From NCBI RefSeq assembly GCF_037154085.1, contig NZ_JBANRM010000005.1, forward strand, positions 1 to 64,000: 64,000 nucleotides of DNA, read 5' to 3'. The notes beneath the pieces were generated by a model. That model made no database searches, was not told the origin of the DNA, and saw nothing but the letters and a program-made list of their open reading frames with translations. The DNA comes from Andeanibacterium fulvum. GTDB lineage: Bacteria > Pseudomonadota > Alphaproteobacteria > Sphingomonadales > Sphingomonadaceae. Positions 35,366-43,023 of the stretch are shown here, in pieces. The translations under genes and the position numbers were made by a program. Each line of letters opens with the position of its first letter. Position 1 is the stretch's first letter.

Positions 35366-35740
35366 ATGGAAAGCGGTTTTCAGAACTTCCTGCCCTATCT
35401 GGGCTGGATCGTGGGCGGGGCCTTCGTGGTCAGCATGGCCGGTATCCTTGGCTGGGTGCACACCACCAAGCTGCGTATCCAGCACGGTTATCCGCTGGAA
35501 GGCATGTGGGGCCAGTCGCTCAAGCCGGAACTCAATTCCGAGGCGATGCAGCGCGTGCGCCTGCTGACCCAGGAAAACGCCTCGCTGCGGGCGGAACTGG
35601 CCTCCGTGAAAGACCGCATGGCGGTGGTGGAACGGATCGTCACCGACAAGGGCTTCGACCTTGCGCGCCAGATCGAGAACCTGCGCGAGGTGGAACCGAC
35701 TCCGGTCACCGACCCGACGCGCGAGAAGTCCGTGAACTGA
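35366..35740 (+). CDS. PspB-like membrane coiled-coil protein, array copy 2
   Basis: This 124-aa protein begins two bases after copy 1. It has a membrane segment (YLGWIVGGAFVVSMAGILGW, about 11-30), a linker with HTTKLRIQHGYPLEGMWG, then a coiled coil ending SVKDRMAVVERIVTDKGFDL and ARQIENLREVE. It is the largest copy because of the 30-residue linker between membrane segment and coil. An in-frame TTG at 35360 is an alternative start; ATG 35366 is preferred. Confidence 0.82.
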   Translation: MESGFQNFLPYLGWIVGGAFVVSMAGILGWVHTTKLRIQHGYPLEGMWGQSLKPELNSEAMQRVRLLTQENASLRAELASVKDRMAVVERIVTDKGFDLARQIENLREVEPTPVTDPTREKSVN

Positions 35741-35768
35741 GCCGCGCCCGGCAGAAGGAGTTCGACAG

Positions 35769-36104
35769 ATGCAATATGGTGCCGAATTCGTGCTCGCGAT
35801 CATCGCCATGGCGATGATCACCGGCGTGGTGAACAGATGGATCCGCGCCCGCCACGGCGACACCGGGCAGCGCGGTCCGCGCGGCCACCGTGGGCATGCC
35901 CAGCGCGAGAGCGAGGAAGTGGAAGCGCTGCGGTTCGAAAACGCCCGGCTGGTCGACCGGCTCGAAGCCTCGGAAGATCGGCTGGCAGTGCTCGAACGCA
36001 TCGTGACCGACCGCAGCTACAATCTGGCGAGCGAGATCGAGGCTCTCCGGGATACTGCCCCCGCAAAGACGGTCGAGGTCAGGAAAGAGGGGAATGTGCA
36101 ATGA
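35769..36104 (+). CDS. PspB-like membrane coiled-coil protein, array copy 3
   Basis: This 111-aa protein has a membrane segment (FVLAIIAMAMITGVVNRWI, about 6-24), a short basic Gly/His-rich linker (HRGHAQRESE) and the coil ENARLVDRLEASEDRLAVLE followed by RIVTDRSYNLASEIEALRD. AGAAGGAG lies 8 nt before ATG 35769. The core VLERIVTD is identical to copy 1. Confidence 0.82.
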   Translation: MQYGAEFVLAIIAMAMITGVVNRWIRARHGDTGQRGPRGHRGHAQRESEEVEALRFENARLVDRLEASEDRLAVLERIVTDRSYNLASEIEALRDTAPAKTVEVRKEGNVQ

Positions 36105-36376
36105 TGGGACCGGGTGAAACAATCGGCCTCGTCGCGGTTGTCGGCGCCCTGATGGCGCTGGTGATTGTCGCTGGCCAGAGCTTCAAACGCTTCATGGCCT
36201 TCCGCGAACGTCAGCTTGAGCTGATGGCCGACCAGACCGCGGAAAAGGCCGCGCAATACGCAGCCCATGTCGAGCGGCTGGAAGCCCGCATGCGGGTGCT
36301 GGAGCGGATCGCGACCGACAAGGGAACGCATTTGGCGGCCGAGATCGAGGACCTGCGCGATCCCAAAGTGAACTGA
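36101..36376 (+). CDS. PspB-like membrane coiled-coil protein, array copy 4
   Basis: The 91-aa protein has a membrane segment (ETIGLVAVVGALMALVIVAG, about 6-25), then FKRFMAFRERQLELMADQTA, and the coil VERLEARMRVLERIATDKGT followed by HLAAEIEDLRD. Its ATG overlaps the stop of copy 3 (ATGATG at 36101-36106), so translation is coupled. The AEKAAQYAAHVERLE stretch closely resembles AERAAQYASQVKELE of copy 1, which suggests these two are the nearest relatives. Confidence 0.82.
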   Translation: MMGPGETIGLVAVVGALMALVIVAGQSFKRFMAFRERQLELMADQTAEKAAQYAAHVERLEARMRVLERIATDKGTHLAAEIEDLRDPKVN

Positions 36377-36404
36377 TCGCGACGCCATATCTTGAGGACA
36401 TGAC

Positions 36405-36689
36405 ATGAGCTTCGGAACCGCCCTTGTTGCCATCGTCGCGATCCTGGCTTTCGCGGCCATCCGCATCGCGCGCTATAAATCGGAAGGCAGCCGCCATCCG
36501 CTGCCGCGCGACGAGCAGGATCTGGCCGTCCGCGACCGCGAGATCGCCGAATTGCGCGAGCGCGTGAAGGTGCTCGAACGTATCGCCACCGATTCTCACA
36601 CCGGACCGGGCCGCGATGCCCGGGCCATTGCCGAGGAAATCGAAGGCTTGCGCGGCCCCGAAGCCGTCCACAAGGGAGACGCCCGATGA
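36405..36689 (+). CDS. PspB-like membrane coiled-coil protein, array copy 5
   Basis: The 94-aa protein has a membrane segment at the very N-terminus (FGTALVAIVAILAFAAIRIA, residues 3-22), then the coil VRDREIAELRERVKVLERIA followed by TDSHTGPGRDARAIAEEIEG. It has a 7-residue insertion between the VLERIATD core and the end motif compared with the other copies. Its stop overlaps copy 6 (ATGA at 36686-36689). Confidence 0.82.
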   Translation: MSFGTALVAIVAILAFAAIRIARYKSEGSRHPLPRDEQDLAVRDREIAELRERVKVLERIATDSHTGPGRDARAIAEEIEGLRGPEAVHKGDAR

Positions 36690-36937
36690 TAAGCGAAATC
36701 CTGAGCGACGACCTCCTGATCGCCTGCATGGCACTGCTGGGCCTGGCGATCCTTTCCGCCACCGCCCTGCGCGGCTGGCAGGGCTGGCTGGCCCTGAAAG
36801 GCAAGGAACTGGATGCCCGCCGCCCCCATGTCGAGATCGAAGGCCGCGCGGGCGAAGGTGCCGCGCGGATCGAACTGGCGGACCTCAAGGAACGCATCCG
36901 CAAGCTGGAAGCCATCGCTTCGGGGGTGGACCTCTAG
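36686..36937 (+). CDS. PspB-like membrane coiled-coil protein, array copy 6
   Basis: This 83-aa protein is the last and most diverged copy. It has a membrane segment (LLIACMALLGLAILSATALR, about 10-29), a basic linker WQGWLALKGKELDARRPH and the coil ARIELADLKERIRKLEAIAS. It stops shortly after the core, without the (A/S)xIExLRD end. It is translationally coupled to copy 5 and followed 24 bp later by sufE. Confidence 0.78.
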   Translation: MISEILSDDLLIACMALLGLAILSATALRGWQGWLALKGKELDARRPHVEIEGRAGEGAARIELADLKERIRKLEAIASGVDL

Positions 36938-36961
36938 GCCAGGATTGCTAGAGCCGCGCCC

Positions 36962-37372
36962 ATGCGCAGCCTCGACGACATCCGCGAAGAATACGAATTC
37001 CTTGAAGGCGACGAACGCTATCGCCTGCTGATCGAACTCGGCCGCGAGCTGGAAGACATGCCCGATGCGCTGAAGACCGACGCCACACTAGTGCGCGGCT
37101 GCTCGGCCAAGGTCTGGGTCTATCCCACACAGGCCGGCGATGCGCTGCACTTCCTGGCCGACAGCAACGCCGCGATCACCAAGGGCATCGTCGCGCTGGT
37201 GCTGAGCGCGGTACAGGACAAGCCGGCAGCGGAAGTGGCGGACATGGACATCACCGCCGCGCTGGAACCGTTCGAACTGAAAAAGCAGCTCAGCTCCAAT
37301 CGTACGCAGGGCGTGCCCAACATGATTGCGCTGGTGAAGGAACACGCCGCTCGAATCGCGGCGGCGGGCTGA
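36962..37372 (+). CDS. SufE family sulfur-transfer protein
   Basis: The 136-aa SufE protein has its acceptor cysteine at 47 in VRGCSAKVWVYP, and the family's C-terminal SSNRTQGVPNMIALVKEHA. SufE takes persulfide from the cysteine desulfurase SufS for Fe-S cluster assembly. It lies 24 bp after the psp array on the same strand, so it may receive sigma-54 read-through, although no other suf gene is present in the window. Confidence 0.95.
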   Translation: MRSLDDIREEYEFLEGDERYRLLIELGRELEDMPDALKTDATLVRGCSAKVWVYPTQAGDALHFLADSNAAITKGIVALVLSAVQDKPAAEVADMDITAALEPFELKKQLSSNRTQGVPNMIALVKEHAARIAAAG

Positions 37373-37378
37373 ACCGGG

Positions 37379-37897
37379 TTACGCCCCCGCGCTTTCCCGC
37401 ACCACGGCGACGCCCGCCTCGCGCTGTCGCTTCAATTCGGCCTTCAGTTTGGCCGGGTCGCGAGCGATCACGAAGCCGAAGCTGACCCCGCCTTCCTTGC
37501 CCACGGTCGCGTGGTGGAGGTTATGGGCCTGCACCAGTCGCTTGAGATAGCCGCTGCGCGGAACATAGCGAAAATAGCGCTGATGAACGAGGCCATCATG
37601 TACCAGCGTGTAGATGATCCCGTAGACCAGCACGCCCAGCCCGACCCAGGTGCCCGGCCACCACGCATCCGCGCCCATCACCCAGGGGCTGCCCACGGCG
37701 AACATGGAAATGCTCAGCGCGGCGCCGACAATGGCGTAGAGATCGTTCTTCTCCAGCAGATTGTCATGCGGCTCGTGATGGTCGCGGTGCCAGCCCCAGC
37801 CCCAGCCATGCATGATATATTTATGGCTGCCCCAGGCCACGCCTTCCATGGCAGCGGCGGTAGCGATCACGATAAGCAGGGGAAGAAGCGCGTCCAT
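37379..37897 (-). CDS. crtZ: Beta-carotene hydroxylase CrtZ
   Basis: The 172-aa membrane protein has the diiron histidine clusters of CrtZ: HKYIMH, HRDHHEPH, HDGLVHQRYF and HNLHHATVGK. It hydroxylates the beta-ionone rings of beta-carotene, giving zeaxanthin, the route to the yellow-orange pigments of these bacteria. About four hydrophobic segments are present. No other carotenoid gene is in the window, so it is a detached crt gene. It is convergent with sufE. Confidence 0.95.
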   Translation of the reverse strand: MDALLPLLIVIATAAAMEGVAWGSHKYIMHGWGWGWHRDHHEPHDNLLEKNDLYAIVGAALSISMFAVGSPWVMGADAWWPGTWVGLGVLVYGIIYTLVHDGLVHQRYFRYVPRSGYLKRLVQAHNLHHATVGKEGGVSFGFVIARDPAKLKAELKRQREAGVAVVRESAGA

Positions 37898-37913
37898 CGC
37901 GCTGCCTTATAGT

Positions 37914-38315
37914 TCAATCCTTCGGCGGGAAAAAGAACCGGCGAATTTCTTCACCGATCCGCGCAGGCCGCAGGGTTTCCGCATCGATGCAGCACCAGCA
38001 GGACTGCACTTCGGCCAGCACTTCCTCCCCGCGCTCGATGATCGTGTGATAGAAGGCCCGCGCGCCATGGACCTGTTCCAGCACGGTGCGGGCAATCACC
38101 TCGTCATCAAGGAACGCGGGCTTGCGGTAGGTAATCTCGTGCTTCAGTGCGACCCAAAGGCGCGAGGCAGCGGTATCCGCCGGGGCCAGCTTCTTCCAGT
38201 GCGAGAGCACGGCATCCTGCACCCAGCTGAGATAGCGGGCATTGTTCACATGGCCCATGAAATCGATATCGCTGGGCAGGATCGTGATCGGGAACTTGTA
38301 CGGGGCTGCTGACAT
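37914..38315 (-). CDS. Acyl-CoA thioesterase (hotdog fold, 4HBT type)
   Basis: This 133-aa hotdog-fold thioesterase has the 4-hydroxybenzoyl-CoA-type signature DIDFMGHVNNARYLSWV near residues 16-32, with the catalytic Asp. It resembles YbgC/FadM-like enzymes that hydrolyse acyl-CoA. It lies 16 bp upstream of crtZ on the same strand and may share its transcript. Substrate unknown. Confidence 0.9.
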   Translation of the reverse strand: MSAAPYKFPITILPSDIDFMGHVNNARYLSWVQDAVLSHWKKLAPADTAASRLWVALKHEITYRKPAFLDDEVIARTVLEQVHGARAFYHTIIERGEEVLAEVQSCWCCIDAETLRPARIGEEIRRFFFPPKD

Positions 38316-38501
38316 ACTTGTAAGTTATATCTCCTTTGGCGACGTTTCAATGACTCCCGCTGCTGCAGTGCAACAAAGACATTTTGTTACAATTCGCCGC
38401 AATTGTGCGACCGTCCGTATCTCCGCCGTTCATCTAATCAGCCCTATTTCTGAACACACGGAACAAGCCGTGAAGTTTTGAACTAGCGAAGGATGAAAGC
38501 C

Positions 38502-38867
38502 ATGAACCGTCTCGCCAAGCTGATCGCCCCCGCCATCGCAGCCTCGCTGGTGCTGGGCGCCGCCGTCCCCGCCTCTGCCGCCCCGTGGCAGGGCCGTGAC
38601 AATTACCGCCAGGAAATCGCCCAGCTCGACCGCCAGATCGACCGGGCGCAGGAACGCCGCCTGATCTCGCCGCGCGAGGCCGAGCGCCTCGAACGCAAGG
38701 TCGACCAGCTGCAGGACCTGCATGCCCGCTATGCCCGCAACGGCCTGACCCGGGCTGAAGGGCAGATCCTCGACCAGCGGATCAACACGGTGAAGCGCCA
38801 GATCGCCAGCGAAGTGGCCGACCGTGACCGCGCACCGCAGGGCCGCCCCGGCGACCATCGCCGGTGA
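38502..38867 (+). CDS. Exported helical protein of unknown function
   Basis: This 121-aa protein has a signal peptide (LIAPAIAASLVLGAAVPASA, cleavage near AAP) and an Arg/Gln/Glu-rich mature part with heptad-like helices (YRQEIAQLDRQIDRAQERRL; EAERLERKVDQLQDLHARYA). It should be a periplasmic coiled-coil protein. GAAGG lies 9 nt before ATG 38502, which favours it over an ATG at 38493. Similar small proteins are frequent in sphingomonads without known function. Confidence 0.78.
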   Translation: MNRLAKLIAPAIAASLVLGAAVPASAAPWQGRDNYRQEIAQLDRQIDRAQERRLISPREAERLERKVDQLQDLHARYARNGLTRAEGQILDQRINTVKRQIASEVADRDRAPQGRPGDHRR

Positions 38868-38943
38868 CAATCAAGGCCCGGCTTGAGCCCGGCCAATTTT
38901 TCCTCCCTTGTCTTGCGGGGCCGGCGAGCCTAGGTCGCCCGCC

Positions 38944-40377
38944 ATGGCCAGCCGACCCCGCACCCTTTACGAGAAGATCTGGGACGCTCACGAAGTCGAG
39001 CGCCGTGAAGACGGCACCAGCATCCTGTTCATCGACCGCCACCTCGTCCACGAGGTGACCAGCCCGCAGGCATTCGAGGCCCTGCGCCTCAGCGGCCGCA
39101 AGGTCCGCCGCCCGGAGCTGACGCTGGCGGTTCCCGATCACAATCTGCCGACCACCGCGCGCCTCGATGCAGCGGGCAAGCGCATTCCCATCGCGGATGC
39201 GGAAAGCGCCCAGCAGCTCGCCGCGCTGGAAAAGAACGCGCCCGAATTCGGCGTGCGCTATATCGGCCCGACCGACATCAACCAGGGCATCGTGCATGTG
39301 GTGGGGCCGGAAACCGGCTTTTCCCTGCCCGGCGCCACTATCGTCTGCGGCGATAGCCACACTTCCTGCCATGGCGGCGTGGGTGCGCTGGCCTTCGGCA
39401 TCGGCACCAGCGAGGTGGAGCATGTGCTCGCCACGCAGACGCTGCTGCTCAAGCAATCGAAGACGATGGAAATCCGCGTCGAAGGCGAATTGCTGCCCGG
39501 CGTGACCGCCAAGGATTTGATCCTGCACATCATCGGCGTGATTGGCACGGCCGGCGGCACCGGCCATGTGATCGAATATCGCGGCAAGGTGTTCGAGGAC
39601 ATGTCGATCGAAAGCCGCCTGACGGTGTGCAACATGTCGATCGAAGGCGGCGCCCGCGCGGGCCTCGTCGCGCCTGACGAAAAGACCTTCGCCTATCTCA
39701 AGGGCCGTGAATACGCGCCCAGGGGCGAGGATTGGGATCGCGCCGTGGCGTGGTGGACCAGCCTGCGCACCGATGAAGGCGCGACCTTCGACAAGAGCGT
39801 GGTGATCGACGCCGCCGACGTGCAGCCCACTGTCACCTGGGGCACCAGCCCGGAAGACACCGTCGCCATCGGCGGCGTGGTTCCGGCGCCGGAAAGCTTC
39901 GCCGATCCTTCCAAGCAGAAGGCCGCACAGGCCAGCCTCGACTATATGGGGCTGGAGCCGGGCCAGAAGATGACGGACATCGAAGTCCAGAACATCTTCA
40001 TCGGTTCGTGCACCAACAGCCGCATCGAGGATCTGCGCGCCGCCGCCGAGGTACTGAAGGGCCGCAAGAAGGCCGACAACGTCAAATGGGCGATCGTCGT
40101 GCCCGGCTCCGGCCTGGTGAAGCATCAGGCCGAGGAAGAAGGTCTGGACAAGATCTTCATCGAAGCGGGCCTGGAATGGCGCGAACCGGGCTGTTCGGCC
40201 TGTCTCGGCATGAATCCCGACAAGGTGCCCGCAGGCGAAAGGTGCGCCAGCACCAGCAACCGCAACTTCGTGGGCCGTCAGGGCCCCGGTGCGCGCACGC
40301 ATCTGGTCAGCCCGGCAATGGCGGCCGCTGCCGCCGTCACCGGCCGCCTTACCGATGTGAGGGAGCTGGTGGATTGA
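38944..40377 (+). CDS. leuC: 3-isopropylmalate dehydratase large subunit
   Basis: The 477-aa LeuC opens with RTLYEKIWDAHEV and has the aconitase-family 4Fe-4S cysteines (VCGDSHTSCHGG; FIGSCTNSRIEDL; GCSACLGMNPD). With LeuD it isomerises 2- to 3-isopropylmalate in leucine synthesis. ATG 38944 fits the family start; the frame extends 12 codons upstream without conservation. It is separated from leuD by a 73-aa gene. Confidence 0.98.
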   Translation: MASRPRTLYEKIWDAHEVERREDGTSILFIDRHLVHEVTSPQAFEALRLSGRKVRRPELTLAVPDHNLPTTARLDAAGKRIPIADAESAQQLAALEKNAPEFGVRYIGPTDINQGIVHVVGPETGFSLPGATIVCGDSHTSCHGGVGALAFGIGTSEVEHVLATQTLLLKQSKTMEIRVEGELLPGVTAKDLILHIIGVIGTAGGTGHVIEYRGKVFEDMSIESRLTVCNMSIEGGARAGLVAPDEKTFAYLKGREYAPRGEDWDRAVAWWTSLRTDEGATFDKSVVIDAADVQPTVTWGTSPEDTVAIGGVVPAPESFADPSKQKAAQASLDYMGLEPGQKMTDIEVQNIFIGSCTNSRIEDLRAAAEVLKGRKKADNVKWAIVVPGSGLVKHQAEEEGLDKIFIEAGLEWREPGCSACLGMNPDKVPAGERCASTSNRNFVGRQGPGARTHLVSPAMAAAAAVTGRLTDVRELVD

Positions 40378-40408
40378 CCGCAAGCGCGGCCTACCCCATC
40401 TTTCTGCC

Positions 40409-40630
40409 ATGACCGACAAAACACCGAAGAGCGAGAAGTCGAAGAACCGGGCCGACAAGTCCGATTCCGGCATGGGCGTAGGCACGAAGGCGGCCATTGC
40501 GGGCGCTGCGATCGGGATCGGCTCCGCCGCCGTCGCCGCCGCGCTGATGTTCGCCAACCGCCGCAAGCACAAGAACAAGCCCGAACAATTGCCGCCCATT
40601 CCCTCGGGCGAGCCACCGGAGACCGATTGA
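40409..40630 (+). CDS. Small membrane protein between leuC and leuD
   Basis: The 73-aa protein has a Lys/Ser/Asp-rich N-terminus, one Gly/Ala-rich membrane segment (AAIAGAAIGIGSAAVAAALMF, about 27-47, 20 or more small residues) and a basic-proline C-terminus (RRKHKNKPEQLPP). Its TGA shares one base with the leuD ATG (TGATG at 40628-40632), so translation is coupled. I recall such genes between leuC and leuD in sphingomonads, but the function is unknown. Confidence 0.78.
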   Translation: MTDKTPKSEKSKNRADKSDSGMGVGTKAAIAGAAIGIGSAAVAAALMFANRRKHKNKPEQLPPIPSGEPPETD

Positions 40631-41232
40631 TGGAACCCGTGCGCCAGGTTGAAGGCCGCGCCTATCCTTTCGGGATGAAGAATGTCGATACCGACATCAT
40701 CATTCCCGCCCACTGGCTGAAGACGATCAGCCGCGAGGGCCTTGGCCGCGGCGCTTTCGAAGCGCTGCGCAAGGACCCGGCCAATATCTTCGACCGCGAG
40801 GATGTGAAGGGCGCGCCGATCATCGTGGCGGGCGACAATTTCGGCTGCGGATCGAGCCGCGAACACGCTGCCTGGGCCCTGCTCGACATGGGCGTGAAGG
40901 CCGTGATCGCCCCCAGCTTTTCCGACATCTTTTCGGGCAATGCCTTCAAGAACGGCATCCTCACCGTCGTCCTTCCGCAGGAAGCGATCGACCGGCTGAT
41001 GGAAGTGGCCGAGACCGACCCGATCTCGATCGACCTCGAGAGCCAGACGGTGACCACGCCCTTCCAGGATCGCTTCACCTTCGAGATCGACCCTTTCCGC
41101 AAGCACTGCCTGCTCGAAGGGCTCGACGAAGTGGGCCTCACCCTTGCCCGCAGCGATACGATTTCGGCCTATGAGGCCCGGCAGGCAAAGGACATGCCCT
41201 GGTTCGCCAAGGGAACCGGCCTTGCCGCATGA
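40630..41232 (+). CDS. leuD: 3-isopropylmalate dehydratase small subunit
   Basis: The 200-aa LeuD contains NVDTDIIIPAHWLKTI, DNFGCGSSREHAAWAL and SFSDIFSGNAFKNGIL, the swivel-domain motifs of the family. It completes the LeuCD heterodimer. Start ATG 40630 overlaps the upstream stop; a TTG one codon earlier is less likely. No leuB or leuA lies in the window. Confidence 0.97.
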   Translation: MEPVRQVEGRAYPFGMKNVDTDIIIPAHWLKTISREGLGRGAFEALRKDPANIFDREDVKGAPIIVAGDNFGCGSSREHAAWALLDMGVKAVIAPSFSDIFSGNAFKNGILTVVLPQEAIDRLMEVAETDPISIDLESQTVTTPFQDRFTFEIDPFRKHCLLEGLDEVGLTLARSDTISAYEARQAKDMPWFAKGTGLAA

Positions 41233-41281
41233 GCGCATCGCGCGTTATCTGACTTCAGCTTTCTTTCGAGGGATTCTCTAG

Positions 41282-41605
41282 ATGACCGACTTCCAGGACC
41301 GCGAACGCGCTGAAGAGCGCAAATATGCAATGGATGAGGAAACCACCTTCCGCATCGCCGCGCGCAGCAACAAGCTGCTGGGCCTGTGGGCTGCCAGCAA
41401 GATGGGGCTGACCCCCGAAGAGACCGAGGCCTATGCCAAGTCGGTCGTCCAGGCCGATTTCGAGGAAGCCGGCCATGAGGACGTGATCCGCAAGGTGCTG
41501 GGCGATCTGGTCGGCGCGGGGATCGATATCGACGAGGCCGGCGTGCGCGCCGCGCTTGACGAGAAGACCGTCGAAGCCCGCCGCCAGCTGATGGGCGAAG
41601 TCTGA
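41282..41605 (+). CDS. DUF1476 protein (ATPase zeta-inhibitor family)
   Basis: This 107-aa helical protein begins MTDFQDRERAEERKYAMDEE and contains ARSNKLLGLWAASKMGL, the DUF1476 signature. In Paracoccus the zeta subunit of this family inhibits F1-ATPase by inserting its N-terminus into the motor. Some organisms carry it with other roles. It lies directly upstream of bolA and grxD, a conserved alphaproteobacterial order. Confidence 0.92.
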   Translation: MTDFQDRERAEERKYAMDEETTFRIAARSNKLLGLWAASKMGLTPEETEAYAKSVVQADFEEAGHEDVIRKVLGDLVGAGIDIDEAGVRAALDEKTVEARRQLMGEV

Positions 41606-41609
41606 CCTC

Positions 41610-41843
41610 ATGGCGATGGCGGCTGACGATATTGCGGCGCTGATCAAGGCCGCCCTGCCCGACGCGGCGGTGGAAATCACCGACCTTGCGGGCGACGGCG
41701 ATCATTATTCCGCCCGCGTCACTTCGGCCGCCTTTGTCGGCAAGAGCCGCGTGCAGCAGCACAAGCTCGTCTACGAGGCACTGGGCGGCCGCATGGGCGG
41801 CGCGCTCCATGCCTTGCAACTGACTACCGCCGTTCCCAACTGA
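41610..41843 (+). CDS. BolA family protein
   Basis: The 77-aa BolA-like protein has the fold motif LAGDGDHYSARVTSAAFVGK and the C-terminal helix RVQQHKLVYEALGGRMGG, with His residues able to bind a shared [2Fe-2S] cluster. BolA proteins work with monothiol glutaredoxins in Fe-S handling; the partner grxD follows 36 bp later. It begins four bases after the DUF1476 stop. Confidence 0.95.
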   Translation: MAMAADDIAALIKAALPDAAVEITDLAGDGDHYSARVTSAAFVGKSRVQQHKLVYEALGGRMGGALHALQLTTAVPN

Positions 41844-41879
41844 CGGTCAGCACCAAACGAACTTTCCGGGATTCAACCC

Positions 41880-42209
41880 ATGTCCGATACCAACGCCCGC
41901 ATTTCCGACATCGTCAATTCGAACGATGTCGTCCTGTTCATGAAGGGCACCCCACTGTTCCCGCAATGCGGCTTTTCCAGCCGCGCGGTGGCGATCCTCG
42001 ATCATCTGGGCGTCGCCTATGATAGCGTGGACGTGCTTCAGGACATGGAAATCCGCCAGGGCATCAAGAACTTCTCCGACTGGCCGACCATCCCCCAGCT
42101 TTACGTGAAGGGCGAATTCGTGGGCGGCAGCGACATCATGATGGAGATGTTCGAAGCCGGCGAACTGCAGCAACTGATGCAGGACGCGCAGGTCGCCAAG
42201 GCAGACTGA
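41880..42209 (+). CDS. grxD: Monothiol glutaredoxin Grx4
   Basis: This 109-aa monothiol glutaredoxin has the CGFS active site at residues 30-33 (FPQCGFSSRAVAIL), WPTIPQLYVKGEFVGGSDI for glutathione binding and a C-terminal helix. It carries or delivers Fe-S clusters together with BolA. An intrinsic terminator follows four bases after the stop. Confidence 0.97.
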   Translation: MSDTNARISDIVNSNDVVLFMKGTPLFPQCGFSSRAVAILDHLGVAYDSVDVLQDMEIRQGIKNFSDWPTIPQLYVKGEFVGGSDIMMEMFEAGELQQLMQDAQVAKAD

Positions 42210-42212
42210 TCG

Positions 42213-42245
42213 AAAAGCCTCGGACGCCATCGTCCGAGGCTTTTT
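42213..42245 (+). terminator. Intrinsic terminator of grxD
   Basis: AAAAGCCTCGGACG (42213-42226) and CGTCCGAGGCTTTTT (42231-42245) form a 14-bp stem with a 4-nt loop; A and T tracts on both sides make it bidirectional, also serving the convergent traR/dksA-like gene. Confidence 0.93.
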
Positions 42246-42252
42246 CCTTACA

Positions 42253-42567
42253 TCACGCGCAATTGATGCAGAGCGTGGCCGTGGGCAGCGCCTTGAGGCG
42301 CATCTCGCTGATGTCGTCCCCGCAATTGGCGCAAGTGCCGTAAGTCCCGTCCTCGATGCGCTGAAGCGCCGCACGGGTGGCCATGATCTCATTACGCAGC
42401 ACCGTATCGACCCCGGCGAGGGCTTCGTCATCGGCAAGGTCGATAGCCTGCTCTTCCGAATCCGCGTCGAGCGGGTGACGCAGATCGTCCTCGATCTCTT
42501 CCGCACGCTCGGTCAGTTCGGCAAGGCGCGCCTTGAGCGCCTGTTCCACTTCGCTGTAATCGCTCAT
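42253..42567 (-). CDS. TraR/DksA-type zinc finger protein
   Basis: This 104-aa protein has a helical N-terminal half and a C-terminal C4 zinc finger (YGTCANCGDDIS ... TLCINCA) of the DksA/TraR family. It is shorter than DksA (151 aa) and lacks most of the coiled coil that reaches the RNA polymerase secondary channel, so its role may differ. ATG 42567 (MSDYSEVEQALKARL) was chosen over an upstream frame extension of low conservation. Confidence 0.9.
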   Translation of the reverse strand: MSDYSEVEQALKARLAELTERAEEIEDDLRHPLDADSEEQAIDLADDEALAGVDTVLRNEIMATRAALQRIEDGTYGTCANCGDDISEMRLKALPTATLCINCA

Positions 42568-42778
42568 CCGTCCATCCTGCGTTGGTGTTCTTGGCGTTTC
42601 CAGAGCTTTCTGCGCGGTTTTCCGCCGGGGGACATTGCGCCCAATCAAAAGCCAGCGTCAAGATTCCGACACGCATTTGGGCCGGATCGTCGAAATGTGT
42701 CGGCCTGCCTTACAGCCTCGCATCTCGTTAACTTTGCACAAACCATCGTGATGCGCGGGAAAGTGAAACAGGCGCGAA

Positions 42779-42795
42779 TTGGCACGGTGGTTGCA
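42779..42795 (+). promoter_or_regulatory. Consensus sigma-54 promoter without a downstream gene
   Basis: TTGGCACG-GTGG-TTGCA matches the -24/-12 consensus fully. Transcription would start near 42806 on the plus strand. The downstream genes are on the minus strand, so it does not serve the PEP-CTERM gene. A terminator lies about 40-90 nt past the expected start. Confidence 0.85.
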
Positions 42796-42805
42796 ATATC
42801 ATCGG

Positions 42806-42897
42806 CGTACCTGTTCTCCTGGTACTCCTAGTCTTCGAAATAGAGGCGGGACCGTCCCTGTCCCCCAAACCTGGTCTCCCGGTTCCGCCTCTTTTCC
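42806..42897 (+). ncRNA. Candidate sigma-54-dependent small RNA
   Basis: The RNA would begin about 12 nt after the -12 element and end at an intrinsic terminator. GAGGCGGGACC (42843-42853) pairs with GGTTCCGCCTC (42881-42891) over 11 bp including one G-U, followed by TTTT. The 5' part is predicted unpaired and has two CTCCT motifs (42816-42820, 42825-42829). The 27-nt loop is C-rich. Both could pair with Shine-Dalgarno sequences. No ORF with a start site fits inside. Activator and targets are unknown; PspF or a PEP-CTERM-system regulator are possibilities. Confidence 0.6.
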
Positions 42898-43023
42898 TTC
42901 CCACTCAGCGAAAATCACAGCAGGCGCCGCCGCGCACTCGTGCGTGCGGTGGGTTCGAGGCTCCGGATGAGGCGGCACCTCTGGCCGCCCCCCCCAGTGG
43001 ATGTGAGTTAGTGGATAGGAGTT

